A stretch of 64,000 nt of DNA. Origin: JAGLCW01 sp964427915. Lineage in GTDB: Bacteria > Caldisericota > Caldisericia > UBA6126. Every line of letters starts with the position of its first letter. The stretch's first letter is position 1. The notes beneath the pieces are model-generated. The model saw only the letters and a list, made by a program, of their open reading frames with translations. It was not told the origin of the DNA and did no database searches. Positions 42,121-51,115 of this stretch are shown here, piece by piece. The stretch spans positions 66,834-130,833 of the forward strand of contig CAYRWA010000001.1 in assembly GCA_964427915.1 (NCBI GenBank), read 5' to 3'. The translations under genes and the position numbers were made by a program.

Positions 42121-42537
42121 ATGAATGAAAAACGTCCTGAACCCGAAGATGCACTAGTTGAAAACAACCAAACCGAAGATCCGTTTATTGTCTATGCTCA
42201 ACTGGCAATAAAAAAACTCCCTAAGGATCTGCGAGACAAAATGGTTAATGTGTCGATTCTGGTTCAGGATGAACCTGATGCGTATCAGCAAAAAAACCAC
42301 GATGCAGAACATGGGCTCATTCTTGGTCTATACGAGGGGATCCCTAACCCAGGGAAAGCATTCTTTTACAACTTCTGCCTTCCTGACAAGATAACACTTT
42401 TTCGTAACAATATTTTAAAAATTGCTGCTTGGAAACAGAAAAATTTGAGTGACCTTATTGCAGAAGTAGTCTACCACGAAATTGGACATCATTTCGGATT
42501 CAACGAAGAAGACTTAGAATCCTTCAAAACAGTATAG
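42121..42537 (+). CDS. Small zincin-like metallopeptidase (PF06262-type)
   Basis: 138 aa, cytoplasmic by appearance. The C-terminus carries the zincin motif HEIGHHFGFNEE: His119 and His123 as likely zinc ligands, Glu120 as catalytic base, and Glu129 or Glu130 as possible third ligand. The family is minimal and of unknown substrate. The ATG follows the protease stop with no gap, so it relies on coupling. Its last 49 nt overlap the antisense end of clpC; the overlap starts within the His123 codon. Confidence 0.85.
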   Translation: MNEKRPEPEDALVENNQTEDPFIVYAQLAIKKLPKDLRDKMVNVSILVQDEPDAYQQKNHDAEHGLILGLYEGIPNPGKAFFYNFCLPDKITLFRNNILKIAAWKQKNLSDLIAEVVYHEIGHHFGFNEEDLESFKTV

Positions 42538-45026
42538 GAATATTCCTCGTTGGCATGATCAACAACAAGAGTATTCCCCTTGCTCAAATGGTTCTGTACA
42601 TAATACAAGGATACAACATCCGCTACTCTTTTTTGCAACACTCTTTTTAAAGGTCTCGCACCAAACTCCTTGCTATATCCTTCTTCCACAATATGTTTTT
42701 TTGCTTCCGCCGTGAGTTCCAATTGGATTTGAATCTGTTGCAAATCTTCTTGCATCCTATACAGAAGAATGTCGACAATGGCTAGTAGCTGGTCTTGCGA
42801 TAACGTATTAAAAACAATCACTTCATCTAATCTATTAAGCAATTCAGGTCGAAAATAATTCTTCAGCTTTTCGAACAAAGATGAGGACAATTGTTCTCCC
42901 AGGAAAATATCGTGCTCGTTGGTAGCTTTATCCTCATCCGTAAAACCAAGCTGTAGAATCCCTTCAGCAGAATGATGAACAATATTGGAAGTCAAGACCA
43001 CAATACAGTTGGATGCATCAACGGTTGTCCCCTTTGCATCCGTGAGTCTACCTTCGTCAAACAGCTGTAGCCAGATATTAAAAATATCAGGATGAGCCTT
43101 TTCTATTTCATCGAACAAAAGGATGGAATATGGCTTCTTTTTTACCATTTCTGTTAGCTGCCCTCCCTCTTCGTATCCAATATACCCAGGAGGGGCTCCA
43201 ATTAAGCGAGAAACCGTATGTTTCTCCATGTATTCACTCATATCAAAACGTATCATGTGTTTGCGAGATCCAAAGAGATATTCTGCCAAAACTCTAGCAG
43301 TTTCAGTTTTCCCTACACCTGTTGGACCCAAAAAAAGGAAAACCCCCATTGGTTTATGAGAATCTTTGATCCCGATTCGTGATCGGCGCAAAGCATTGGC
43401 TAAAGTATGAACAGCCAACTTCTGACCCACAATCTTTTTCTCTAAATCTTGCTCAATATGGATGAGTTTTTCTTTTTCAGACTCTACTAGCTGTCCCAGC
43501 GGTATTCCTGTCCACTGCGATACAACATGCGCTACATCGTCTTTAGACACAGTGTATTTTTTGGCATCCTTTTTCCAATCCTTCATTTCCTTCTCAAAAG
43601 CTTCATGCGCCACAAGGTATTCTTCTTGGTATTCTTTGGGAATAACTTTTTTTTCAGATCTCACCGACCTTACCTTAATTTGTATTTTTGCACACTGATT
43701 CTTGGCTTCCATTAACGAATCTGGAGGAATCTGATGAATGTAACAATAATAAGCACAAGCTTCATCTAACAAATCAATCGCCTGATCTGGTTGGTATCTT
43801 CCCGATATATACTTCGTAGATAAAGCCACAGCAGATTGAATCGCTTCGTCAGAAATATGTACAAAATGATGCTTTTCAAAGGAAGGGCGAACCCCTTGTA
43901 AAATTCTAAATGTTTCATCTGGTGATGGTTCTTCGATGTAGACTGGTTGAAATCTTCGCAAAAAGGAATGCTCAGATTCAACTCGTTTCTGATACGATTG
44001 TGTATCACAAGTACCAATAATACGAATCCTTTGGTTTTGAAAGTGTGATTGCAAATAGCCCATCAACGAAGTTCCATTGTCTGACTTGGTTTGACGGGTT
44101 AAAAATTGTATTTCATCAATGAACAAAATGACATTCCCCTGTTTTTCCAAGTAGGTAAAGAGAGCTTGTACCTTATGCTCCATATCACCTCGGTATTTCG
44201 TACCAGACATAAAAGAACAAACATCAAGTTTCACAATGCGTTGGTTACGAAAGGCACCGGGTACTTTTTGATGCACAATTCGCTGGGCCAAAGACTCGAC
44301 GATAACTGTTTTCCCAACACCTGGATCACCAATAATTAAGGGGTTGTTTTTTTTCTTACGGGAAAGAATCTGTAATATTCGATCAATCTCATTTTCACGG
44401 CCAATCACAATCTCTAATTCCCCTTTTTCAGCCTGCCTAGTAATATCAACTAGTGAGTAATCGGGGGAAGAAGAGGGTTGGGAACCTTCCTCTGAAGACT
44501 CGGAAAGCGAATTCGGAAAAGATAAAAAAATGGAATCTAAGGAAGGATCTTTAGATAATGATTGGGTCGAAGGCAAACTCTTTCGAAAATGAATGTTTCG
44601 CAAAAGTTGATCGGGCTGCACGCCACATTCTCGCACAATAGTACGTACAGAGGTATCCGCCTTCATCAAACATGCAAGGAGCACTTCTGTGTCAATTTGT
44701 CCTCGAAATTCCTCTTGACTCTTGCGAGCTGCATTTTCTAAGATATCCTTCACTTCCGTAGAAAGACCAATTTCAGAATCGTTTTTTGTTGAAGAAGAAC
44801 CAGATTCTCGTTGATCCTTTTCTTGAATCATTTGAAGCAAAATATCCAAGAACTTATCAATTTCTACAGAAGCAGCAATGAACTCATTAGAAATATCTTC
44901 ATCAGATCGAATCAATCCAACACATAAATGCTCTGGATACAAAAAGCGACTGCTCCCGCTTCTTGCTTCTCTTCTGGCAATAGATATAGATCGTTTAGCC
45001 CGTCGGGAAAGAATATCCCAGTTCAT
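42489..45026 (-). CDS. clpC: ClpC-type Clp protease ATPase subunit
   Basis: 845 aa. Order: Clp-N (1-145), a low-complexity linker rich in S and E (about 155-195), AAA+ 1 with GDPGVGKT, a short middle segment (about 440-500) without the long ClpB coiled coil, AAA+ 2 with GPTGVGKT, and the D2-small domain. After the D2 sensor region the LQLGFTDEDK segment supplies an LGF tripeptide at the ClpP-docking loop, so it should feed substrates to ClpP. clpP, mcsA and ctsR are not adjacent. The start shares a base with the stop of the thioredoxin gene (TAATG). Confidence 0.92.
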   Translation of the reverse strand: MNWDILSRRAKRSISIARREARSGSSRFLYPEHLCVGLIRSDEDISNEFIAASVEIDKFLDILLQMIQEKDQRESGSSSTKNDSEIGLSTEVKDILENAARKSQEEFRGQIDTEVLLACLMKADTSVRTIVRECGVQPDQLLRNIHFRKSLPSTQSLSKDPSLDSIFLSFPNSLSESSEEGSQPSSSPDYSLVDITRQAEKGELEIVIGRENEIDRILQILSRKKKNNPLIIGDPGVGKTVIVESLAQRIVHQKVPGAFRNQRIVKLDVCSFMSGTKYRGDMEHKVQALFTYLEKQGNVILFIDEIQFLTRQTKSDNGTSLMGYLQSHFQNQRIRIIGTCDTQSYQKRVESEHSFLRRFQPVYIEEPSPDETFRILQGVRPSFEKHHFVHISDEAIQSAVALSTKYISGRYQPDQAIDLLDEACAYYCYIHQIPPDSLMEAKNQCAKIQIKVRSVRSEKKVIPKEYQEEYLVAHEAFEKEMKDWKKDAKKYTVSKDDVAHVVSQWTGIPLGQLVESEKEKLIHIEQDLEKKIVGQKLAVHTLANALRRSRIGIKDSHKPMGVFLFLGPTGVGKTETARVLAEYLFGSRKHMIRFDMSEYMEKHTVSRLIGAPPGYIGYEEGGQLTEMVKKKPYSILLFDEIEKAHPDIFNIWLQLFDEGRLTDAKGTTVDASNCIVVLTSNIVHHSAEGILQLGFTDEDKATNEHDIFLGEQLSSSLFEKLKNYFRPELLNRLDEVIVFNTLSQDQLLAIVDILLYRMQEDLQQIQIQLELTAEAKKHIVEEGYSKEFGARPLKRVLQKRVADVVSLYYVQNHLSKGNTLVVDHANEEYSYTVLKDSKSSSLNPK

Positions 45027-45676
45027 TATCCGTTCTTTCTGACTTCCTCTAGAACAGCATTTACGCGTTGTGTCATGTCTTCCTTATACCCACTTTGATA
45101 ATATACAGCTTCCCCAGTAGGTGACACTAGAAGATAGAAGGGAATTCCCCGTACTCCAAACATTTGATTAATCTGCCCGTCTTTATCCAGCACCAATGGA
45201 TATTCAGGACCATTTGGGTAATGGGCTCGTATCTCCTGTTCGGTTTCTTGAACATCAATGGCAAGTACCGTGAAGTCGGTTTTGTTTTGGTCCATTAATT
45301 CTAATATTTGTGGTTTCTGGGTTTCGCACCACCTGCACCAAGTAGCGGTAAAGTCTAGTAGCACAAATTTTCCCTTAAAATCAGACAGAGAAACGCTATT
45401 TTGATCCAAATCTGGAAGAGTGAAGTCGGGTACTTCTTGTCGATTTTCTTTGGGAATAAATTCTACAGGTAGATTGGCAGCAACTTTGGAGTCTACAAAA
45501 CGATCTGGTTGTGAAGGCTGATTCACAGGACTGTTAGTTGTTGTATCAGGCGTAGTAGGAGATCCTGTATCAATAGAGCTGTTTGAAAACTGCACTATAA
45601 GGAAAATCGCTACGGCAAATAGTAAAATTAATAGCACTACCCATAGAAGAGTAAAACTTTTGTTATCTTTCTTCAT
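45026..45676 (-). CDS. Membrane-anchored TlpA-like thiol-disulfide oxidoreductase
   Basis: 216 aa. One N-terminal membrane helix (about 8-29), a T/P/S-rich linker (35-60), then a thioredoxin fold of the TlpA/ResA class. The redox pair is Cys114-x-x-Cys117 (TWCRWCE); the cis-Pro loop is GVRGIPFYLL. It is predicted to act outside the membrane. AGGTG lies before the ATG. It is the first gene of a unit with clpC; a link between an extracytoplasmic thioredoxin and a cytoplasmic unfoldase is unexpected. Confidence 0.9.
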   Translation of the reverse strand: MKKDNKSFTLLWVVLLILLFAVAIFLIVQFSNSSIDTGSPTTPDTTTNSPVNQPSQPDRFVDSKVAANLPVEFIPKENRQEVPDFTLPDLDQNSVSLSDFKGKFVLLDFTATWCRWCETQKPQILELMDQNKTDFTVLAIDVQETEQEIRAHYPNGPEYPLVLDKDGQINQMFGVRGIPFYLLVSPTGEAVYYQSGYKEDMTQRVNAVLEEVRKNG

Positions 45677-45755
45677 GTCACACCTTTCGGGTTACAGGAT
45701 AAACATTACATTGCAACACAATGGAACAAATTTTCCATCTCGTACCTTATTTTTG

Positions 45756-45761
45756 TATAAT
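45756..45761 (+). promoter_or_regulatory. -10 box for the HIT gene unit
   Basis: Perfect TATAAT 37 nt before the HIT ATG, in the 122-nt divergent gap with the thioredoxin gene. The 17-nt-spaced -35 (TTCCAT) is poor. A CATTG-CAACA-CAATG inverted repeat lies further upstream. Confidence 0.5.
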
Positions 45762-45798
45762 ATTGTAACGATTTTCCTACTCTACAAAAGAGGTATTT

Positions 45799-46308
45799 AT
45801 GAAAATGATTTGGGCCACCTGGCGTAAAAACTACATACAGAAAAAAACAATACTTGAGTCTGAATGTGTGTTTTGCTCGATCGCCAAAGAAGCCAACAAG
45901 GATGCTGAAAACCTGGTTCTTTATCGAGGCTTATACAACTTTGTTTTAATGAATCTTTACCCGTATACGTCTGGCCATATTCTTATTGTACCATTCCGAC
46001 ATGTTGCAGACTATCGGGACTTGGATGAAAATGAATTAACAGAAATGTGTTTGTTGGAACAAAAAATTATTACATGGCTGGAAAAAGCATTCCACCCACA
46101 AGGGTACAATTTGGGTGTGAACTTATGCCGCGTTGCCGGTGCTGGAATCGATTCACATCTTCACCGCCATGTAGTCCCTCGATGGAAAGGGGATTCCAAT
46201 TTTATGACAACCATTGGTGAGGTTAGGGTCATGTCAATATCACTCCAAGATGCCTACCAACAACTCTTAAAGCAAATTCAGGAGGAACCGTATGAAAAAA
46301 CAGACTAG
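45799..46308 (+). CDS. HIT-family protein, Ap4A phosphorylase-like
   Basis: 169 aa. The histidine triad is HLHRHVVP with His120, His122 and His124. The N-terminus, M-I-W-A-T-W-R followed by CVFC, matches the W-A-P-W-R / C-I-F-C opening of the HIT group that includes mycobacterial Ap4A phosphorylase. It would hydrolyse or phosphorolyse dinucleoside polyphosphates. AGAGG stands 5 nt before the ATG. The last 17 nt overlap the next gene and include its AGGAGG site. Confidence 0.88.
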   Translation: MKMIWATWRKNYIQKKTILESECVFCSIAKEANKDAENLVLYRGLYNFVLMNLYPYTSGHILIVPFRHVADYRDLDENELTEMCLLEQKIITWLEKAFHPQGYNLGVNLCRVAGAGIDSHLHRHVVPRWKGDSNFMTTIGEVRVMSISLQDAYQQLLKQIQEEPYEKTD

Positions 46309-46831
46309 CCTTCTGCTTATCTCTTTTCTACTTTTTTCACTTTCCTTTTCTTCGTGTACAAAACAAGAACCATCGTCATGGAAAACGTACACCAATCCAT
46401 ATTTCTCTTTTCAGTATCCCCCCGATTGGACCCTAGAAAAAGAAGAAACCAACCTTACCATTATTGGACCTGAAGTCCATGGATACTTCGTAAACCTAAA
46501 AGTAGACTACAATGAAGCTGTTGCTCTTTCTTTAGAAGACTTTACCTCGACGGTGGAATCACAAAACCAAGTTGAACTTCTCCCCGATTATATCGATGGT
46601 GGCGTAAAAAACATCGTCGTTAACAACAAGGAAGGAATCCAACGATCTCTGCAAACATCTGTGACAACAGATAACAAAAAACAGACTTTGTTTGTAACCC
46701 TCACGTATTTTGTCATTGAGCCTTCCACAGGAATTGTTATTACAACGGAGTGTCCAGTAGAATCCTATACATCGTACAAAAAAACATTTGATACCATACA
46801 GAATTCATTCCAGTTTGGAGACAAATCATGA
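46292..46831 (+). CDS. Lipoprotein with a PsbP/Mog1-like domain
   Basis: 179 aa. A lysine-rich start, hydrophobic core and lipobox LSFSSC (Cys22 or so) mark it as a lipoprotein. The mature part starts NPYFSFQYPPDWTLEK and alternates short strands, like PsbP/Mog1-fold lipoproteins of unknown function. AGGAGG lies 6 nt before the ATG, inside the HIT gene. It overlaps the next gene by four bases (ATGA). Confidence 0.75.
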   Translation: MKKQTSLLLISFLLFSLSFSSCTKQEPSSWKTYTNPYFSFQYPPDWTLEKEETNLTIIGPEVHGYFVNLKVDYNEAVALSLEDFTSTVESQNQVELLPDYIDGGVKNIVVNNKEGIQRSLQTSVTTDNKKQTLFVTLTYFVIEPSTGIVITTECPVESYTSYKKTFDTIQNSFQFGDKS

Positions 46832-48054
46832 AAAAAATCCTTATCTTCTTTGTATTCTTTTTCTTACTCATTCAGTGCGTTCCACTTTTTGCATCCCAAC
46901 AAATTGGTTCCAATGAAAGAAACTACGTCTATGTTAAAAATCCTTCTGGCAAAAAAATACGAATCTTTGAAAGTGGAGGTAACTACTTTCAAGACTTCCC
47001 TCTTCCATCTGGTATTGCTGTAACCAAAATGGGTGTTTGTCCTTGTGGAGGTTTTATCCTTGCTTGGGATGAAGCAAAGCAAAAATTACATCATATTGAT
47101 GATGAGACAGGCTCTATTGAATGGACCATACCCGTCCAATTCAAAATTGGGGCGATCACTATTTCCAAGCACAAGACACGCTATGCTGGAATTGTCAATG
47201 CCTCCGATCAGTCCATTTCGCTCTACTCGGAAAAAGGAAATTTCATTCGAACAATTCCAAGCGATGGCCGATGGAAAGAAGCAACTGATATTTATCTAGA
47301 CGACTGGAATCATCTATGGGTCCTTGATAAAGTAGGGAAAAAGGTCTATCTTCTTAGAGAAAAAGGCAATGTTATAAAAGAAACTTCTGCATCCTCCTCT
47401 CTTGCCCTTCACAACATGGTATCTTTAAGTTCAGACCGAGCTGGCTATATGTATATTTTAAATACAAACAATACCATTCACATTTTTGATCGAACTGGAG
47501 TGTATCAACAGACTTTTTCTGTTAAAAACCCTCCTGACAGCTCTGCTGCCATTACCCTAGACCCATCTCTAAACTACATCTATCTGCTCCATACTGGTGG
47601 TTCGTTTAGTCGAATCGACAAAAAGGGCATCATTCAATACACTGTTCATCATCCATTTCAAGTAGACAAAAAGGACATCATTCAGTTGCAGATAGGAAGC
47701 CGGTTGCTTATTCACTACGGATCCATGCCCAAAGTTTTAGATTTTGCTCCCTTTATTGACAGCACCACAGGAAGAACATACGTACCAATTCGTGCCATAA
47801 CGGAATCGTTTGGTGCAAATGTTACGTGGAATAGTAAAACACAAGCGGTTATTATTGAGCTCGATAGCACAAAGATTGAGCTTCAAATTGGAAGCAACAC
47901 AGCTAAGGTGAACGGGAAAAACCTTTCTTTAGAAGCCCCACCTACAATTGTAGAAAACAGAACATTTGTACCCCTTCGTTTTATATCTGAATCTCTTGGA
48001 GCAGCTGTGCAGTGGTTCCCAGAAGACAGGATGATCAAAATCGTCCGATCCTGA
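46828..48054 (+). CDS. Secreted beta-propeller-like protein with a stalk module
   Basis: 408 aa. Signal peptide (1-23, ending in LFAS), then a propeller-like region of about 250 residues with recurring strands such as DIYLDDWNHLWVLDK, GYMYILNTNNTIHIFDRTG and DPSLNYIYLLH, which look like NHL-type blades. A copper-amine-oxidase-N stalk module (about 285-407) ends it with VPIRAITESFGA and VPLRFISESLGA. It is the third stalk-module protein in the window. It may bind a surface ligand; no enzyme motif is seen. Confidence 0.82.
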   Translation: MKKILIFFVFFFLLIQCVPLFASQQIGSNERNYVYVKNPSGKKIRIFESGGNYFQDFPLPSGIAVTKMGVCPCGGFILAWDEAKQKLHHIDDETGSIEWTIPVQFKIGAITISKHKTRYAGIVNASDQSISLYSEKGNFIRTIPSDGRWKEATDIYLDDWNHLWVLDKVGKKVYLLREKGNVIKETSASSSLALHNMVSLSSDRAGYMYILNTNNTIHIFDRTGVYQQTFSVKNPPDSSAAITLDPSLNYIYLLHTGGSFSRIDKKGIIQYTVHHPFQVDKKDIIQLQIGSRLLIHYGSMPKVLDFAPFIDSTTGRTYVPIRAITESFGANVTWNSKTQAVIIELDSTKIELQIGSNTAKVNGKNLSLEAPPTIVENRTFVPLRFISESLGAAVQWFPEDRMIKIVRS

Positions 48055-48073
48055 GATAGCTCAAGCCTTTCCG

Positions 48074-48976
48074 TTACTTTGTGATGACGGGAGGAAAAAT
48101 GGACTCAATTTCGTTGTACGATTCTATGTGAATAATAACATATTGATACTGGCTTTTTTGAGGATGATACGAGATGAGCTTCTTTATATTCCCCCGGAAA
48201 GGGCCTTCTTCGATAATATACGCTGTCATATTCCTGGTAAAACCTGATTCTTCTTCTTTGTATTCTATTTCAAACACGCGGGTTTTGATGTCATCTATAA
48301 CTACCGTTTCTTCTAGATCGGTATAGGCAATACTCAAATCTTTATAAAACGTATCGATAATCATCATCTCGTCTTGGAAGGCTAAGTCAAACCGTATCAA
48401 AGAATCCCCTGGATCAATGGTCTCGTTCCAGTTGCCATAAGAATCTAACGACCATCCTGTCATGCCAATTTGAACAATTTCTATGGGAGATTTTTTTTGA
48501 TCTAGGCCTATCTCATATCCCTTAATGTGTACAGATAGTTCCATAGGTATTGATTCCACCACAGCAGACTGCAGAATCTCCTCTTCAGAATTTCCAATTT
48601 CAATTCGATACACCAGCGAATAAGGCTCTTCGATCTCGCTTTCCAAAAACCCTAAAGGGTGTATGGATTCAAGGAAAAAATCTCGATGATTCATGCCTTT
48701 GTCTAGCAAAACATCATCTTGAAAAAAATTCCATCTCTTTCCTCCCTCAATTTCTACATGAACCGGGCTGGTATTGATACCATCAACAGAGTAAGCTCCT
48801 TTTTGATTGGTGGTAGTTTGTATAGAAGAATTGAAGACAATGGGGATATTGGGTAAGGGCTCTCCAGAATAATTTTCATATACATATCCTTGTATTTGAT
48901 ACGAAGAAGAGCACCCCATACAAACAGAAAAAAACAATAGCAAAAGTAGCAACGTAGAAAAAACTTTCTTGCCCAA
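48074..48976 (-). CDS. Lipoprotein with a carboxypeptidase-regulatory-like domain
   Basis: 300 aa. The signal peptide ends in FSVCMGCSS, giving a lipobox cysteine near residue 22. Residues about 28-105 form a carboxypeptidase-D regulatory fold (GYVYENYSGEPLPNIPIVF, GAYSVDGI). The remaining 190 residues are beta-rich and unrecognised. The start codon is TTG, supported by GAGGT 6 nt upstream and by the signal peptide that begins right there. It converges on the stalk-module gene with 19 nt between. Confidence 0.78.
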   Translation of the reverse strand: MGKKVFSTLLLLLLFFSVCMGCSSSYQIQGYVYENYSGEPLPNIPIVFNSSIQTTTNQKGAYSVDGINTSPVHVEIEGGKRWNFFQDDVLLDKGMNHRDFFLESIHPLGFLESEIEEPYSLVYRIEIGNSEEEILQSAVVESIPMELSVHIKGYEIGLDQKKSPIEIVQIGMTGWSLDSYGNWNETIDPGDSLIRFDLAFQDEMMIIDTFYKDLSIAYTDLEETVVIDDIKTRVFEIEYKEEESGFTRNMTAYIIEEGPFRGNIKKLISYHPQKSQYQYVIIHIESYNEIESIFPPVITK

Positions 48977-49039
48977 AGTATTACCTCGTTTTTATTCCAT
49001 TGTATACGAGCGATCCCAGATGTCAATATACTATATGGG

Positions 49040-49693
49040 CTATAGGTTTTGGTGCTTTACTTCGGTTCCTTGGTGAATAAAAATGGCAGATTCAGAAATA
49101 TTGGTAGCATGATCACCAATTCTCTCCAGATATCGACTAATCAATAAATAGTGAACACATATGGAAGCTCTATCTGGTTCTTTTGTAATCTGCTCAACAG
49201 AATCTCGAAATACTTTCCCGTTCAAATCATCTACTACTTGATCCTGGCGAAGTACATAGTAGGCAAGTTCAATATTTCCTTGAAGGAAGCTTTCGGCTGC
49301 ACTTGCTAGCATGTTTTTTACTCGGTGAAAAAGAGTATCGATCCCAAAAAGATCGCAGCAATGTGGTTCTATTCCCGAGGTTGTTCGAACAATATTACAG
49401 CACAAATCACCAATTCTCTCCAAATCATTTACTGCCCGTAGGATTCCAATAACTTTCCGTAAATCGTTTGCTTCAGGTGCGTGAAGAGCTAATAGTTCCA
49501 AACCCTGTTTTTCAATCTTAAGTTCATAAGCATTCATTGTAGCATCCGCTCTCAAAATGTTTTCCATTATTTCTGGATGAAAATTCATAAAATAATCCTC
49601 AGATTCTTTCAGAAGATCCAAGGACAAATGAATCATTTTCGAGATATCTTCTTGAATACTCAATAGATATTGATCTTTTGTCATCGTTTTCAT
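49040..49693 (-). CDS. phoU: Phosphate-signalling regulator PhoU
   Basis: 217 aa of two homologous three-helix bundles. Conserved metal-site phrases appear in each half: RAVNDLERIGDLCCNI and SRYLERIGDHATNISE. PhoU inhibits PhoR signalling when phosphate is plentiful, normally with the PstSCAB transporter, which is not within this window. GGAG lies 7 nt before the ATG. It lies 72 nt after phoR, and a TATACT is visible in that gap, so a separate promoter is possible. Confidence 0.92.
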   Translation of the reverse strand: MKTMTKDQYLLSIQEDISKMIHLSLDLLKESEDYFMNFHPEIMENILRADATMNAYELKIEKQGLELLALHAPEANDLRKVIGILRAVNDLERIGDLCCNIVRTTSGIEPHCCDLFGIDTLFHRVKNMLASAAESFLQGNIELAYYVLRQDQVVDDLNGKVFRDSVEQITKEPDRASICVHYLLISRYLERIGDHATNISESAIFIHQGTEVKHQNL

Positions 49694-49765
49694 AGGTACG
49701 CTCCAAGATGATTGTATAATAGCAGTAGTATAGGAAAAGTTTATTAAGAAACCATAAAGACCATA

Positions 49766-51115
49766 TTAAGGCTTCGTTAAATTTGTTATAGGCACATGTA
49801 TGATGAATTTCGATCCCGTACCCATTGAGCTTTCAACTTGGATAGACCCTTGGTGTAAAAGAATGATATGCTTTACAATGGACAAGCCAAGGCCAGACCC
49901 AGTTGTAAATTCTCCAGAATGAGATTTATCCACTCGATAAAATCGCTCAAATATCCTCTCTTTTTCCTGCTCGGGGATACCAAATCCTTGATCTTGTACA
50001 ACAATGCAAACAGAATTGTCTTCTTCATAAGCAGTGACATGTATGGTGGTATTGTTTGGCGAATAGCGTATTGCATTTTCAATTAGATTACGAAACACTT
50101 GTAGTAGCAAGGATTCGTTTCCTTCTATTTCCAGTGTAGTGGGTTCTATGCAAAGCATTACACTTTGGTCTTTTTGTTGTGCCTCTTTCTGACAACTATT
50201 CCTTGCCTCTTCTAATACTCGGCGTAAAGGAAAAATCGTTTTCGTCATTTGGTTGGCGTTTTCCAGTCGAGACAGTATCAATAAATCATGGATAATGGTT
50301 GCCATTTTTTGAGCATTTTTCTCAATAATATGCAAGTATTTTTGTTGTCGTTTTAAAGGTAGCGTTTCCGACACCAATGTCTCCGAAAAACCAACAATAG
50401 CAGCAAGTGGACTTTTTAACTCATGGGAAACATTGGATACAAATTCAGTACGCACCTTCTCTAGTTTCCTCAAATGTGTTAAGTCTTGTAGTATAAGCAG
50501 ATACTCTTCTTTGTCTTGGCGAACAATGAAGGTAGACAAAGGTAAAATCCGATAATACAAGTACCGCTTTCTTTCATGGTTTAAAACAAACTCCCCTTCG
50601 GCGGATATTTTTGTATCAATCACTTGATCAATTTGACCATGCAATGTATAACTTGCCAGCACTTCCCACGTATGTTTTTTCGACACTAGCAGCGGATAGT
50701 TCAACATCTCTTCAATAGCCTCATTTGTGAATAAGATCGTACGCTCTTGATTAAAAATCAAGACTCCTTCTGTTAACTGGTTCATTAAGGATAAAGTAAA
50801 CTGATTGGTAGACTCCAGTTGATGCGTCTTCTGCTTGTAAAAATCTATGATTTTTTGCCAACTGGAAAGCAAATCAATCTCATCAATACTAACAATCTCT
50901 TGCACATGTTTGGAAAAAAAAAGTTCTACTTTTTGCCAATACGATAAAGCAAACAGAATAGAAACAACAACAGAGATAATAAACCCAGGGAGGATGATCG
51001 GGAAAAAAATTGTCCTATAGGATGCATCGGGATAACTTGCGAGAAGCAAAAGGGTGACTGCCAAAAGAGTGGCGAAGGAAGATAAAAGAGTAGTAAATAG
51101 TAATTTATGTCTCAT
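49766..51115 (-). CDS. phoR: PhoR-like sensor histidine kinase
   Basis: 449 aa. Two N-terminal membrane helices (about 8-28 and 34-56) with only a few residues between them leave almost no extracytoplasmic sensor. A PAS-type domain (about 105-210) precedes the H-box SHELKSPLAAIVGF, then HATPase with NLIENAIRYS, DQGFGIPE and GSGLGLSI. It should phosphorylate PhoB. I take the ATG at 51115, overlapping phoB by 11 nt; the longer frame would lie mostly inside phoB. Confidence 0.92.
   Translation of the reverse strand: MRHKLLFTTLLSSFATLLAVTLLLLASYPDASYRTIFFPIILPGFIISVVVSILFALSYWQKVELFFSKHVQEIVSIDEIDLLSSWQKIIDFYKQKTHQLESTNQFTLSLMNQLTEGVLIFNQERTILFTNEAIEEMLNYPLLVSKKHTWEVLASYTLHGQIDQVIDTKISAEGEFVLNHERKRYLYYRILPLSTFIVRQDKEEYLLILQDLTHLRKLEKVRTEFVSNVSHELKSPLAAIVGFSETLVSETLPLKRQQKYLHIIEKNAQKMATIIHDLLILSRLENANQMTKTIFPLRRVLEEARNSCQKEAQQKDQSVMLCIEPTTLEIEGNESLLLQVFRNLIENAIRYSPNNTTIHVTAYEEDNSVCIVVQDQGFGIPEQEKERIFERFYRVDKSHSGEFTTGSGLGLSIVKHIILLHQGSIQVESSMGTGSKFIIHVPITNLTKP

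Noticed and set aside
42121..42537. Zincin as the C-terminal part of the subtilase through stop read-through
   Set aside because: The protease ends in TAA directly before an ATG, no frameshift or recoding signal is visible, and the zincin family is a known stand-alone small protein.
49694..49765. Pho box upstream of phoU
   Set aside because: I looked for TTNACA-type direct repeats or an E. coli-type box and found no spaced pair that matches.
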